Of a stretch of 46,398 nt of DNA, positions 29,148 through 37,721 are shown one piece after another. Within the stretch, counting starts at the first letter, position 1, and every line of letters starts with the position of its first letter. A model generated the notes under the pieces. The model was not told the DNA's origin and did no database searches. It was given only the letters and a program-made list of their open reading frames with translations. The position numbers were made by a program, and so were the translations under genes. The DNA comes from Aquibacillus koreensis (GTDB lineage Bacteria; Bacillota; Bacilli; Bacillales; Amphibacillaceae): assembly GCF_025154055.1 (NCBI RefSeq), contig NZ_JAOALK010000001.1:1-46398 (forward strand), in the 5' to 3' direction.

Positions 29148-30269
29148 CTATTCGATTTGTTGGATTACATTCGGCACTCTAATATTGAGCGTTGTGCCCT
29201 GCTCTATTTTGAAATCTAAGCTTCCATTCACAAACTCGAGTCGTTCCCTCATACCACTAAGGCCATGCCCCTCCGCTTCACTTATCGGATAACGCATCCC
29301 AATTCCGTCATCCTGTACACGGATTAACAATTCGTCAGGTGATTGGCAAATAGTTATATGGCAAACAGTTGCTTTACTATGTTTGACTACATTTGTGACC
29401 GCTTCTTTCAGACACATACTCAGTACATTTTCAACAAACGATGGTGTTTGAATAAGTTTTAGGTCCCCATCAATGGAAACCTCGATTTGTGCGGCATCTA
29501 AAATTTGCTTCACATGGACAATCTCTTCTTTTAGATTCGTCCCTCGCATATTAGAAACCATCTCTCTCACTTCTTTTAACGCTGTTCTAGCTGTCTGACG
29601 GATATCTGTTAATTCATTCTTGGCTGTATCAGGATCAACGGTTACTAACTTCCCAGCCAAATCACTTTTTAAGCCGATTAAGGAAAGCTTTTGCCCTAAT
29701 GTATCGTGTAAGTCACGCGCAATACGTTGACGTTCTTCCATTACCATTAACTTAGAGATTTGTTCGTTTGCATCTTCTAATTGTTCCTCTAATTTATCCT
29801 GCTTTATTTGATTGTACATATTAAAAGGCAGTAAAATGACACCAATCACACAAATAATAATAAATGGCATTTGTGTTAGGAACATGTCTGTTTCCATAAA
29901 GAAACCTATAATCACCGATGCAATTGTTGATACTAGCAAAATCACATATAAAGTAATAAATCCTGCTTTCCTTTGAATATGGCCAATAAACATCGCAAGG
30001 AAAAGAGAAAAATAAATATAACCAAACAACCACGTCATCGTTAAGCTGATTACCATATCTGTACTAACCCAAAAATAAAGCGGCCAGCCCTTCGATAAAA
30101 AAGATAGTCGATACGAAGCAAAAAATAGTAAAGTTAAGATAATTCCAATAATCACTTCTACAGTGGATGAAGATCGTACAATAAAATAAAATGGCATTAT
30201 ACAAAAGACAAGCCATAAGTATGGACTTACCCCAGTATTTTTAGGGAACAAGTGAAACCAATTTTGCAT
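29148..30269 (-). CDS. desK: Membrane thermosensor histidine kinase DesK
   Basis: Histidine kinase of 373 residues with about five transmembrane segments in the first 150 residues, a coiled linker (about 152-178), then HisKA_3 and HATPase domains. Phosphoacceptor His188 in 'ARDLHDTLGQ' has the same residue number as B. subtilis DesK. The N-box ('EAVTNVVKHS') and G-box ('DDGIGM', 'GHGLSGM') are intact. It senses membrane order in the cold and phosphorylates DesR. AAAAGGAG precedes the ATG. Separated from des by 248 bp with a terminator and a tandem repeat. Confidence 0.9.
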   Translation of the reverse strand: MQNWFHLFPKNTGVSPYLWLVFCIMPFYFIVRSSSTVEVIIGIILTLLFFASYRLSFLSKGWPLYFWVSTDMVISLTMTWLFGYIYFSLFLAMFIGHIQRKAGFITLYVILLVSTIASVIIGFFMETDMFLTQMPFIIICVIGVILLPFNMYNQIKQDKLEEQLEDANEQISKLMVMEERQRIARDLHDTLGQKLSLIGLKSDLAGKLVTVDPDTAKNELTDIRQTARTALKEVREMVSNMRGTNLKEEIVHVKQILDAAQIEVSIDGDLKLIQTPSFVENVLSMCLKEAVTNVVKHSKATVCHITICQSPDELLIRVQDDGIGMRYPISEAEGHGLSGMRERLEFVNGSLDFKIEQGTTLNIRVPNVIQQIE

Positions 30270-30361
30270 AATAAACTCCTTTTACTATTACTATATTTCT
30301 TTTTGTAGGATAAGCCAAGTTAATCACCGGGCTTTTCGCTCTAGTTTAATTGGCTTTTTGT

Positions 30362-30483
30362 TAATTCAGTTAATTTTTACAACTATTCAGTAACTTTCTT
30401 GTTTAATCAGTTACTTCTGCCACTAATTCAGTAAGTTTCCCCCGTAATTCAGTGACTTCTAACGCTAATTCAGTATCTAACTA
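30362..30483. repeat. 21-bp-period tandem repeat between des and desK
   Basis: Six degenerate units built on TAATTCAGTNACTTCTNNCNC, starting at 30362, 30384, 30404, 30424, 30445 and 30466, a spacing of 20-22 bp (about two helical turns). No ORF. It sits upstream of desK in transcription order. Confidence 0.75.
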
Positions 30484-30492
30484 ATTTTCAAA

Positions 30493-30519
30493 CAAAAAAC
30501 CCTTCCAAAAGAAGGGTTT
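30493..30519 (-). terminator. Terminator of des
   Basis: On the minus strand AAACCCTTC (30511-30519) pairs with GAAGGGTTT (30497-30505), followed by TTTG. The stem begins in the des stop codon. Confidence 0.85.
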
Positions 30520-31564
30520 ATTCATCTTGCACACTTGGTTTAGAATGCATAAATTGCACTTTTGGCTTTGTTATCCTTTTTTTAGCCGCTTTGAAACTTA
30601 TAAATGTTTTGTTGTCTTCATCATATAAACGGAAACCGATCGCAACTAGGCTTGACAATAATGTTATTGTTGTCGCCTTTTGCAGCGGCGGCGTTGATTC
30701 ATGCGCTTTTTCTAAATGGTAGTTCGGCACTCTAGGGCTTAAATGGTGAACATGGTGAAAGCCAATATTACCAGTAATCCACTGCATTAATTTTGGTAGC
30801 TTATAGTACGAACTTCCATCAACTGCAGCTTTTACATAATCCCATTCATCTTCATTTTCAAAATAAGAATCCTCGAATTGGTGCTGCACATAAAACAACC
30901 AAATACCCAACATACCTGATATATATAGAATAGGTAATTGAATAATGAGGAATGCCTTCCATCCGATCAATAAGATCATTCCTGTATAAATAACAGCGAT
31001 GGCTGCATTGATCAAATACGTATTCAAGCGCTCTCTACGACGTGCGCCTTTCCTATTGAAACGATTATCAACAAGAAATAGGAAGAATGGTCCTAATCCG
31101 AACATGACGAGTGGATTTCTGTATAAACGATAAGCCAACCTTGTCCAAAATGGTGCTTTAACATATTCATTCACAGTCATTACCCACATATCTCCGGTTC
31201 CTCGCTTATCCAAGTTACCACTTGTAGCATGGTGAATGGAGTGGCTTCGCTTCCATTTTTCAAATGCAAAATGGGTAAGGATACCAGTGATTGTGCCTAA
31301 AATTCTATTTGCTTTCGGGTTTTTAAAAAACGATTGATGTGTACAGTCATGGAAAATAATAAATATTCTAACTACGAACCCTGCTGCGATGACAGCTAAG
31401 GCAATACTTAAGCCGATCGATATCGATAAACTTTGATAGGCTAGAAACCAAAGTAGAAAAAATGGTGGGATCGTGTTGACTAATTGCATCACACTCGACT
31501 TTGTATCAGCTTTTTCAAATGGTTTTACGTCTTTTCTAAGTTGTGCTTGTTTTTGTCTACTCAT
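30518..31564 (-). CDS. des: Acyl-lipid desaturase Des
   Basis: Integral-membrane fatty acid desaturase of 348 residues that introduces a double bond into membrane phospholipid acyl chains (delta-5 in B. subtilis). The three iron-binding histidine boxes are HDCTH (72-76), HSIHH (108-112) and HHVHH (270-274), with hydrophobic pairs between them. The ATG at 31564 directly follows AAGGAGGAAAAA; an in-frame ATG at 31582 lacks this. Length is close to B. subtilis Des. Its upstream region carries a DesR-like operator. Confidence 0.92.
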   Translation of the reverse strand: MSRQKQAQLRKDVKPFEKADTKSSVMQLVNTIPPFFLLWFLAYQSLSISIGLSIALAVIAAGFVVRIFIIFHDCTHQSFFKNPKANRILGTITGILTHFAFEKWKRSHSIHHATSGNLDKRGTGDMWVMTVNEYVKAPFWTRLAYRLYRNPLVMFGLGPFFLFLVDNRFNRKGARRRERLNTYLINAAIAVIYTGMILLIGWKAFLIIQLPILYISGMLGIWLFYVQHQFEDSYFENEDEWDYVKAAVDGSSYYKLPKLMQWITGNIGFHHVHHLSPRVPNYHLEKAHESTPPLQKATTITLLSSLVAIGFRLYDEDNKTFISFKAAKKRITKPKVQFMHSKPSVQDE

Positions 31565-31604
31565 TTTTTCCTCCTTAAGCATAACGTTCCTACACTTTTG
31601 CTTG

Positions 31605-31632
31605 GTTATAACTATATGATAAAGAAATGCAA
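31605..31632 (-). promoter_or_regulatory. des promoter
   Basis: Minus strand TTGCAT (31627-31632), 16 bp, TATAAC (31605-31610). Predicted start near 31598, 34 bp before the ATG. Confidence 0.55.
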
Positions 31633-31644
31633 GAACCGATAGAA

Positions 31645-31682
31645 GTCATAAACGTCAGGATTTATATATGACAAATGTCATA
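31645..31682 (-). promoter_or_regulatory. Candidate DesR operator
   Basis: A perfect dyad TATGACAAATGTCATA at 31667-31682 (7-bp arms) plus two TGAC half-sites in CCTGACGTTTATGACTTC on the minus strand (about 31642-31659). Relative to the predicted des start these lie around -76 and -54, within the -28 to -77 region I recall for DesR-P at the B. subtilis des promoter. Confidence 0.6.
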
Positions 31683-31734
31683 CACTCCATTATTTATTTC
31701 CAGTTTTTCAAAAATAATTTAAATAATTAGCATA

Positions 31735-31761
31735 AATTTTATCAGTACGGCAGATAAAATT
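31735..31761. repeat. 9-bp inverted repeat in the des/TerC divergent region
   Basis: AATTTTATC and GATAAAATT separated by 9 bp. There is no T-run, so an operator is likelier than a terminator. The whole 448-bp gap (31565-32012) holds no ORF. Confidence 0.5.
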
Positions 31762-31900
31762 AACCTAGTGTAAGTCAAATAATGTGGGTATAAAGCAAAG
31801 CAAGATACCAGTCATGAATTTTTTCCACGGAATTTTACAGAAAAGATAATGAACACACAATATTTATCATACGTTTAGTATAGACAACCTTCACATTCGT

Positions 31901-31954
31901 GGTTACACCTCTATGCATTCATAAGGTCCTTTATCACTCCACGCAAGTGTAACC
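31901..31954 (+). repeat. Long imperfect hairpin in the leader of the YjbE-type gene
   Basis: Outer arms GGTTACAC (31901-31908) and GTGTAACC (31947-31954); inner arms ATAAGG and CCTTTAT around a one-base loop. It lacks the conserved loop sequences of the yybP-ykoY riboswitch, so no known RNA class is claimed. Confidence 0.5.
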
Positions 31955-32012
31955 TTGATTGTTAGTTGCTTTTGATTACGTTGTACATAGAATTATATAG
32001 GGGGAAACAAGA

Positions 32013-32708
32013 TTGGACTTTTATACACCACTACTATCAGAAGTATCATCAGGGGCAATCATTGCACTATTGAAAATCATCGCAATTGATATAATTCTTT
32101 CTGGTGATAATGCCGTTGTCATTGCCATGGCAACAAAGAACTTACCAAAACACCAGCAGAATAAAGCGATACTATTGGGGACGGCTGGGGCAATCATATT
32201 GCGTATCTTTTTTGCATTAATCGTTATATTCCTGTTAAAGATTCCTTTTGTTCATGCAATTGGTGGATTGTTATTGCTTTGGATTGCGTATAACGTTCTT
32301 GTTGAGGAAGAAGAAAACACTACTATTAAGTCCCATTCTGGATTATTAAGAGCAATCTCCACGATTATTGTTGCGGACGCTGTCATGAGCTTAGATAATG
32401 TTGTTGCGATTTCAGGTGCAGCACACGGTGATATGAAAATGATTGCAATGGGTGTTTTAATTAGTATCCCTATTATGATTTTCGGATCAAAAATGATTGT
32501 AAAAGCAATGGACAAGTTTCGATGGATTGCTTATGTAGGTTCCGGCATTCTCGCATGGACTGCCGGGGAAATGATTTTGGATGATGTGAAAATTAAAGGG
32601 TTCTTGAACCTATCTCATGGCCCAATTACCTATATCATTGCAACGATCCTTATGGTCGCAGTATTACTGTCGGGATATATTAAAAATAAGGAACAAGAAT
32701 ATCAGTGA
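32013..32708 (+). CDS. TerC family membrane protein, YjbE type
   Basis: Polytopic protein of 231 residues with about seven membrane helices and both TerC acidic motifs, 'LSGDNAVVIAMA' (about residue 30) and 'SLDNVVAISGAA' (about 126). TerC proteins are linked to manganese export and metalation of secreted enzymes. The YjbE subgroup is often under a manganese riboswitch, but none was found upstream here. Start is TTG at 32013 with AGGGGG eight bases before it. A second TerC paralogue is at 44098-44880. Confidence 0.82.
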   Translation: MDFYTPLLSEVSSGAIIALLKIIAIDIILSGDNAVVIAMATKNLPKHQQNKAILLGTAGAIILRIFFALIVIFLLKIPFVHAIGGLLLLWIAYNVLVEEEENTTIKSHSGLLRAISTIIVADAVMSLDNVVAISGAAHGDMKMIAMGVLISIPIMIFGSKMIVKAMDKFRWIAYVGSGILAWTAGEMILDDVKIKGFLNLSHGPITYIIATILMVAVLLSGYIKNKEQEYQ

Positions 32709-32714
32709 TAGATG

Positions 32715-32760
32715 AGAAGAAAGAGACGACAAGTATGATCTCGTCGTCTCTTTCTTCTTT
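32715..32760. terminator. Bidirectional terminator after the YjbE-type gene
   Basis: AAGAAAGAGACGAC (32717-32730) pairs with GTCGTCTCTTTCTT (32743-32756), 12-nt loop, T-rich tail. Convergent with the FAH gene. Confidence 0.85.
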
Positions 32761-32795
32761 AGATTATATCCTACACCCACTTAAATGGGCGAAGC

Positions 32796-33656
32796 TTATC
32801 CAACCACCTTATTAATAAGTGGTTGAAAACCAGTAATATGCGATTCAACTACATCGCCATCTCTAATCAAGACAGCTCCTGGCGTTCCAGTTAAAATAAT
32901 ATCACCCGGAAGTAAGGTCATCACTTTAGAATGGAAAGAAACGATAAAATAGGGGGAATACCTCATGTTCATTACCGTATTTTCATGTTTCTTTTCACCG
33001 TTTAAGACTGTTTGGATGACCAATTCTGATACATTTGAAATAGCTCCTTTTGTAATCAATTCAGGACCAAAACTAAAAAATGTATTAAAGCTCTTTGCAC
33101 GTGTCAAGAATCTATGATTCTCACTATGGATCTTAGATTCTGTCATATCAAAAGCTGTCGTGTAACCGGCGATCACACCTTCTGATTCTTCTTCAGATAT
33201 GTCATAACACTCTTTTCCAATAATAATGGCTAACTCTGCTTCTGCTGTAGTATGTTTTGACTGATGCGGGATTTGTATGTTATCTTCTGGTCCAATGATG
33301 GACGTGTCTGGTTTCATGAAGCTTACGGGATCACTATAGGGAACATCCTCTAGGGACTGTTCGGAAGAGTCAATATAATTTAGCCCTACTCCCCATATTT
33401 TTCTTGGACGTCGGTATAACGGAGCATATATTACTTCGTTCATCGGTATTTTTTCGTAATCTAATAACTTTGCTTTTCCACCGTTTTCATACCAATCTAT
33501 TACTTCCTCTAACTTTCCTTGTTGCAATAAATCATAGATCTCAACAGGCCACTCTTTACCTTCGTTATGATTAATACTTTCCATCAAGACAAAGTTATCT
33601 TTTACCCTAATCGCAGCAGTTTCTAAGCCATTTTGTTTTAACGTTGATAACCTCAT
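32796..33656 (-). CDS. Fumarylacetoacetate hydrolase (FAH) family protein
   Basis: Protein of 286 residues with an N-terminal cap region and the FAH catalytic domain from about residue 95. The metal-binding acidic residues lie in 'HTTAEAELAIIIGKECYD' and 'AFDMTESKIHSEN', and the C-terminal 'LLPGDIILTGTPGAV' is diagnostic. FAH enzymes cleave or decarboxylate beta-diketone or oxo-acid substrates. GGGGAGGAT, at the amidase end, gives its ribosome binding site. Only 2 bp follow the amidase stop, so the two form an operon, perhaps for an aromatic or amide catabolic step. Substrate not predictable. Confidence 0.82.
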   Translation of the reverse strand: MRLSTLKQNGLETAAIRVKDNFVLMESINHNEGKEWPVEIYDLLQQGKLEEVIDWYENGGKAKLLDYEKIPMNEVIYAPLYRRPRKIWGVGLNYIDSSEQSLEDVPYSDPVSFMKPDTSIIGPEDNIQIPHQSKHTTAEAELAIIIGKECYDISEEESEGVIAGYTTAFDMTESKIHSENHRFLTRAKSFNTFFSFGPELITKGAISNVSELVIQTVLNGEKKHENTVMNMRYSPYFIVSFHSKVMTLLPGDIILTGTPGAVLIRDGDVVESHITGFQPLINKVVG

Positions 33657-33658
33657 TG

Positions 33659-34852
33659 TTATCCTCCCCTGACTTTTTCAATCTTGTTTAAGATCTGCTC
33701 TGTCCACGCAAGCAATCCTAAGTCACTCTTCCGGTTCGCAATAATGGATATACCTATAGGCATTCCATCTTTGTTAACTAATGGTAACGTAACCTGCGGC
33801 AACCCACTCAAACCTGCGATACTAGTCATCCTTAACAATCGTTGTCGGAAGGAATCTAGTGCTTCTCCGTCAGTATTTAACATCGGCGCACTGGATGGTG
33901 CGGTAGGCATAATAACTACACCATCATCTTGTAAAATGTCCTGCATTCGTTTTTGGATATCTTTTTGCTTTTCTAGTGCCCCTTGCACCTCTGCTTCTGT
34001 GATAGATTTAGTCCATTCAAATCGTTCTCGGATTCCAGGACCAAATGTTGGATTGTATTTTTCAATCCATGCTCCGTGTGTTTCCCAAATTTCTGCACCT
34101 TGTAAAACTCTAAATGTTTCTAACCATTCACCTAAGCCACCCGATGCAAGTCGGACAGACTCAACTTTATCGACATGCTCTTTTATTTGGTCAATTTTCT
34201 CGTTCGTAATTTGTCGGAACTCGAGATCGATCAACTCCAAAACATCTTCTGGAATGATGATTCTTTTTATTACATGATCCTTTGAACCACCTCGGATAAG
34301 CACACGTCCCACTTGTACAAGACGTTCCATTGTTTGGGTCATCCAGCCAACTGTATCGAAACTTTTTGCTAACGGAATAACCCCTTCAATCGGAACCACC
34401 CCATGTGTAGGTCTAAATCCATAAATCCCACAATAACTGGAAGGAATGCGCACACTACCACCAGTGTCCGTACCTAACGCAAAATCTACTAATCCCGCCG
34501 CAACAGCGACTGCAGATCCACTAGATGAACCACCAGGAATCCGTTCAGGTACTTTGGGATTAATCGGTGTGCCAAAGTAATAATTTTCACCATTTAAACT
34601 GTACATAAGTTCATCCGTATGTGTCGTACCTTTTAAAGTAGCCCCTTCATGCATAAGAAGTTCGATTGCCTTTGCATGGGACTTACTTGGGATAGGATGT
34701 GTTCTTTTCCAATCAGGATTTCCAGCACCTGATACGTAGCCTTTTATATTAAAAACATCTTTAACTGCATAAGTAAGACCATGTAATACACCTTCAGCAG
34801 AAGGCGGCACATTTACTTGTTCATCTACATATGCACGCCACTGATCCTCCAC
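33659..34852 (-). CDS. Amidase (amidase signature family)
   Basis: About 397-residue amidase with an intact Ser-cisSer-Lys triad: Lys in 'YAVKDVFNI', cis-Ser in GGSSSGSAVAV and nucleophile Ser in 'DTGGSVRIPSSYCG'. Hydrolyses a C-N amide bond; it resembles short single-domain amidases rather than GatA. A GTG start at 34852 is favoured since GAGGGGG ends six bases upstream; in-frame ATGs at 34858 and 34894 are alternatives without a well-placed site. Upstream of and coupled to the FAH gene. Confidence 0.8.
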   Translation of the reverse strand: MEDQWRAYVDEQVNVPPSAEGVLHGLTYAVKDVFNIKGYVSGAGNPDWKRTHPIPSKSHAKAIELLMHEGATLKGTTHTDELMYSLNGENYYFGTPINPKVPERIPGGSSSGSAVAVAAGLVDFALGTDTGGSVRIPSSYCGIYGFRPTHGVVPIEGVIPLAKSFDTVGWMTQTMERLVQVGRVLIRGGSKDHVIKRIIIPEDVLELIDLEFRQITNEKIDQIKEHVDKVESVRLASGGLGEWLETFRVLQGAEIWETHGAWIEKYNPTFGPGIRERFEWTKSITEAEVQGALEKQKDIQKRMQDILQDDGVVIMPTAPSSAPMLNTDGEALDSFRQRLLRMTSIAGLSGLPQVTLPLVNKDGMPIGISIIANRKSDLGLLAWTEQILNKIEKVRGG

Positions 34853-35169
34853 GAACATCCCCCTCACTAATGATAAATATGTGATGCACAACATTATTTC
34901 TAAAAATTCAGTTTTTTTGGTTTGATATAAAAACTATAATTGACTATAATCCACATGTCAACAAACATAACGCCAATCGTCATAAATACTAACTTATATT
35001 TGGATTCATGTGTATGATACTAAAGTTTGCAAAAGTACTATAGAAGATTAGGTTTGATTGAATAATTCAAACTAAAAACGCCTTTTTCATCGGCACAGTT
35101 GAAACGAACACTCCAACAACCTTTAAAAAGACGTTTACTGGCATGACATGTTATACGATGGTGTAGACT
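34853..35169. other. Non-coding gap with weak dyads
   Basis: A/T-rich. GTTTGATTGAATAATTCAAAC (about 35053-35073) has short inverted arms, and AAACGCCTTTTT/AAAAAGACGTTT pair over a long loop (about 35076-35135), possibly ending the vanZ-like transcript. No gene was seen. Confidence 0.5.
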
Positions 35170-35652
35170 TTATTTTACAGTTAAGAGGCGATAGAACCCT
35201 TGCACCATTAACAAACACAAACTTACAACCCCATATAGAACCATATACAATCCAATTCCAAAGAAATATGCTAATAAGTCCAAGAGTTCTGCACCTCGAC
35301 CAAAGAATGGTTGGATCATCTCCGTTATAATGGCAAAAACAATCGAGCACATGATCGCTGCTACTATTTCTTTGGTGACATATAAAAAAAGCATGGTTAA
35401 CACAAAGAAAATACAGGCGTGTCCGCCCAATTCAAATACACTTGTTGATTGTTGTAAAGACAATTGGAAGAAGCCTGAAAAATCAGGGGTCGTATCAATT
35501 GAAAATTGAATCTCACCACGTTCGATCAGTGCGGATACATCATTTGTACAAGTTGCGATTAATATGATAACAATCCAAATAAGTAAAAGAAAAACATACA
35601 TGGCTATCCCTACTTTTTTTCTAGAAGTGTGGACAGCCATGATAATTTTCAT
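35170..35652 (-). CDS. VanZ family membrane protein
   Basis: Protein of 160 residues with about four membrane helices. The VanZ-type signature is spread across 'HACIFFVLTMLFL' and 'ITEMIQPFFGRGAELLDLLA' (E..Q...R....D). VanZ-like proteins are linked to teicoplanin tolerance in enterococci, but most Bacillaceae members have no known role. It follows the LCP gene by 17 bp, pointing to a cell-envelope context. No clear ribosome binding site is visible, so coupling to the LCP gene is possible. Confidence 0.75.
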   Translation of the reverse strand: MKIIMAVHTSRKKVGIAMYVFLLLIWIVIILIATCTNDVSALIERGEIQFSIDTTPDFSGFFQLSLQQSTSVFELGGHACIFFVLTMLFLYVTKEIVAAIMCSIVFAIITEMIQPFFGRGAELLDLLAYFFGIGLYMVLYGVVSLCLLMVQGFYRLLTVK

Positions 35653-35669
35653 ACTACTTAATTCTTTTT

Positions 35670-36578
35670 TTATGAAGTTTTCTTCACGATCATATTATGG
35701 ACTTTCTCTACTTCTTCATCCGTAACAGTCATATAGTAGATGCCGTCGATATACGTGCCACTCCCTTGTAACTGGTACGTGCTAAAGTTCTTTCTTGTAT
35801 CCTTATAATTAAACATTACGTTTTTCATATCATCAAAATCCATATTTGTTGCTACATTTTCACCGAGAACGCCCAGTAAGTCGTTAATTTTTGTCACCGA
35901 TCCAATCGTAGCACCTTGATCAATAATTCCTTGAATCACTTTTCGTTGTCTCTCTGTTCTTCCGAAATCACCTCGAGGATCTTGTTTTCGCATTCGGACA
36001 TAGCTTAACGCCTCTTCACCTGTTAATTGCAGTGTTCCAATCTGAAAGTCTTGAAAGGCAATATCATTTTCAATCGTGATTCCACCAACTGCATCGACTA
36101 ACTCAGCTAATCCTTCCATATTAACGCGAACATAATAATCTAACTCAATATCTAGTAGATTTTCTACAGAAGCAATCGACATATCAGGTCCGCCAAATGC
36201 ATAGGCATGGTTAATCTTGTCTTCGGTTCCTCGACCAACAATTTCTGTACGTGTGTCACGCGGAATGCTTATGAGTTGTGCTTTGTCTTCACTAGGATCC
36301 AACGATAGAACCATCATTGCATCGGACCTTCCTCTATCATACGAACGTTCATCAACGCCTAATAACAACACATTTAGTGACTGTTGCGCCTTCACTTTCG
36401 TCTTAACCACTTCACGGTCAATTGTTTCTACTTGATGATAGAGATGTTCATTAACAGTTTCCTTAGCATTCTGATAGACGGTTAAACTATAGCCACCAAC
36501 AGATAAAACAACTAATAACACAGTGGATAGAATTAATTTCACCCATATATTCACTTTTTTCTTTTTATCCTTCGTCAT
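35670..36578 (-). CDS. LytR-CpsA-Psr (LCP) family cell-wall glycopolymer ligase
   Basis: Membrane-anchored protein of 302 residues: N-terminal cytoplasmic KKKKK, one transmembrane helix (about 13-33), then the extracellular LCP domain. The pyrophosphate-binding residues appear in 'LLLGVDERSYDRGRSDAM', 'LISIPRDTRTEI' and 'SYVRMRKQDPRGDFGRTERQ'. LCP enzymes move teichoic acids or other glycopolymers from undecaprenyl carriers to peptidoglycan (TagTUV in B. subtilis). GGAGAAG precedes the ATG. Heads an apparent operon with the VanZ-like gene. Confidence 0.88.
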   Translation of the reverse strand: MTKDKKKKVNIWVKLILSTVLLVVLSVGGYSLTVYQNAKETVNEHLYHQVETIDREVVKTKVKAQQSLNVLLLGVDERSYDRGRSDAMMVLSLDPSEDKAQLISIPRDTRTEIVGRGTEDKINHAYAFGGPDMSIASVENLLDIELDYYVRVNMEGLAELVDAVGGITIENDIAFQDFQIGTLQLTGEEALSYVRMRKQDPRGDFGRTERQRKVIQGIIDQGATIGSVTKINDLLGVLGENVATNMDFDDMKNVMFNYKDTRKNFSTYQLQGSGTYIDGIYYMTVTDEEVEKVHNMIVKKTS

Positions 36579-36635
36579 TTTTCTTCTCCAATCGTTATTA
36601 AGTTTTAATGAAAGTCAATCAGTCATTTTACATCA

Positions 36636-36672
36636 GAAAAAAGAGCATGCACCCCGTGGCACATGTTCTCTA
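36636..36672 (-). terminator. Terminator after the small ORF
   Basis: On the minus strand AGAACATGTGCC pairs imperfectly with GGTGCATGCTCT, followed by TTTTTT. It separates the 50-residue ORF from the LCP gene. Confidence 0.7.
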
Positions 36673-36705
36673 TAAGTCTATAATAAAGGTTTCCTTAGAA
36701 AAACA

Positions 36706-36858
36706 TTATTTCATAGAGTATTCCTTTTGTTTCGTAATCTTAGGCAACTCTTCCTTTAATTGTATCATTATTTCTTTTAACGTTGCACCTGCATTTCCTT
36801 TATTATGTACATCCGTTAGTAACATTAAGAGCTGCTCTGTTTCACTTTTACCACGCAT
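36706..36858 (-). CDS. Small hypothetical protein (50 aa)
   Basis: Predicted 50-residue protein, MRGKSETEQL at the N-terminus and ITKQKEYSMK at the C-terminus, charged and largely helical with no membrane segment. The ATG at 36858 follows GAGGG by five bases; an in-frame ATG at 36870 also exists with a too-close GAGGGGG. A terminator lies 34 bp after its stop, which supports a real unit. Not recognised as a known family. Confidence 0.55.
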   Translation of the reverse strand: MRGKSETEQLLMLLTDVHNKGNAGATLKEIMIQLKEELPKITKQKEYSMK

Positions 36859-36870
36859 TTGAACCCTCAT

Positions 36871-37275
36871 ACCCCCTCACACAAAGTTATTATCTATGTT
36901 TAATCGCTCAATATGCATTGTTTTACACAAGGAATCTATTGAATTTTCTTACAAATTCGACAACAACAAATATATATTAACACAGAATTACAATAACTGT
37001 AAAATACTGTTTTGAAAAATCGTTCTACAAATTATGACATAAGTACTACCCTTTTTCTACAAGATTAGGATAATAACCATGTCTTAGTTCCTATAAACCA
37101 TCTCTACTCCGTACACTTTGATTGAAATCCACGGAGTGAGCATCAGTATTCATGAAACAATTTCTATTATTAGTTATGTAGTCTAAAGATAAATGTGTTG
37201 GTAATAATAGGTACTTTTATTACATACCCTGTAAATGGAGCACCTTTCCTAATCCAAAAAGTGAGGAGCGTTTAT
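36871..37275. other. Divergent intergenic region with one hairpin
   Basis: A/T-rich spacer between the 50-aa ORF and the 125-aa gene. ACTCCGT (37106-37112) pairs with ACGGAGT (37131-37137) around an 18-base loop. There is no T-run after it and no known riboswitch motif; function unknown. Confidence 0.5.
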
Positions 37276-37653
37276 ATGAGGTCCGAGAAAAATAAGGTTA
37301 TTAATCTCAACGACTATAAACGGATTAAAAATGGATTAGATAAACCTATTTTTGATGAGCCGGTTACCATTTCCATCGGCGACCCAGAACAACCAGATTC
37401 TTATGGTGAGTACACCGTCCTCTGTAATTTAGTTCATGATGACCGCCAGTTTCTTGCTTTAGAGCGAGAGGATCAAGTAGAGGAACTAAACCTCCTGGTG
37501 GAAGCAATTGTTGAAGATGGGGAGTTAGCTAAAGTAAAACCCATTACAGATGAGGAATATGAAGATATTGAATCGATTTTCCAAGACATTTTTACAAAGA
37601 TTAGTGAGGAACAACCAAATGAGCATAAAGGGTCTAGATTTAGGAGAAATTAG
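37276..37653 (+). CDS. Acidic hypothetical protein, possibly DUF1292-like
   Basis: Predicted 125-residue soluble acidic protein. The 'YGEYTVLCNLVHDDRQFLALE' stretch recalls the short beta-sheet core of DUF1292 (YrzB) proteins, but the match is weak. The open frame extends upstream to 37195, yet the ATG at 37276 has GAGGAG well placed. The last 20 residues are polar. Stands alone and ends at a strong bidirectional terminator. Confidence 0.6.
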   Translation: MRSEKNKVINLNDYKRIKNGLDKPIFDEPVTISIGDPEQPDSYGEYTVLCNLVHDDRQFLALEREDQVEELNLLVEAIVEDGELAKVKPITDEEYEDIESIFQDIFTKISEEQPNEHKGSRFRRN

Positions 37654-37660
37654 ACGAATA

Positions 37661-37711
37661 AAAAAGCGATCATTACCTGAACATTTCAATAAAGGTAATG
37701 ATCGCTTTTTT
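37661..37711. terminator. Strong bidirectional terminator
   Basis: AAAAAGCGATCATTACCT (37661-37678) and AGGTAATGATCGCTTTTT (37693-37710) are fully complementary, loop 14 nt. Serves the converging genes at 37276 and 37722. Confidence 0.93.
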
Positions 37712-37721
37712 ATTTATAAAA

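Noticed and set aside
31972-31999. TTGATT-16-TATATA promoter for the YjbE-type gene
   Set aside because: It would start transcription after the AGGGGG ribosome binding site, leaving no leader, so a functional promoter is likelier upstream.
31565-32012. yybP-ykoY riboswitch upstream of the YjbE-type TerC gene
   Set aside because: Expected from the family, but the GGGGAGTAGC loop and the TTGGCAAC segment are absent.
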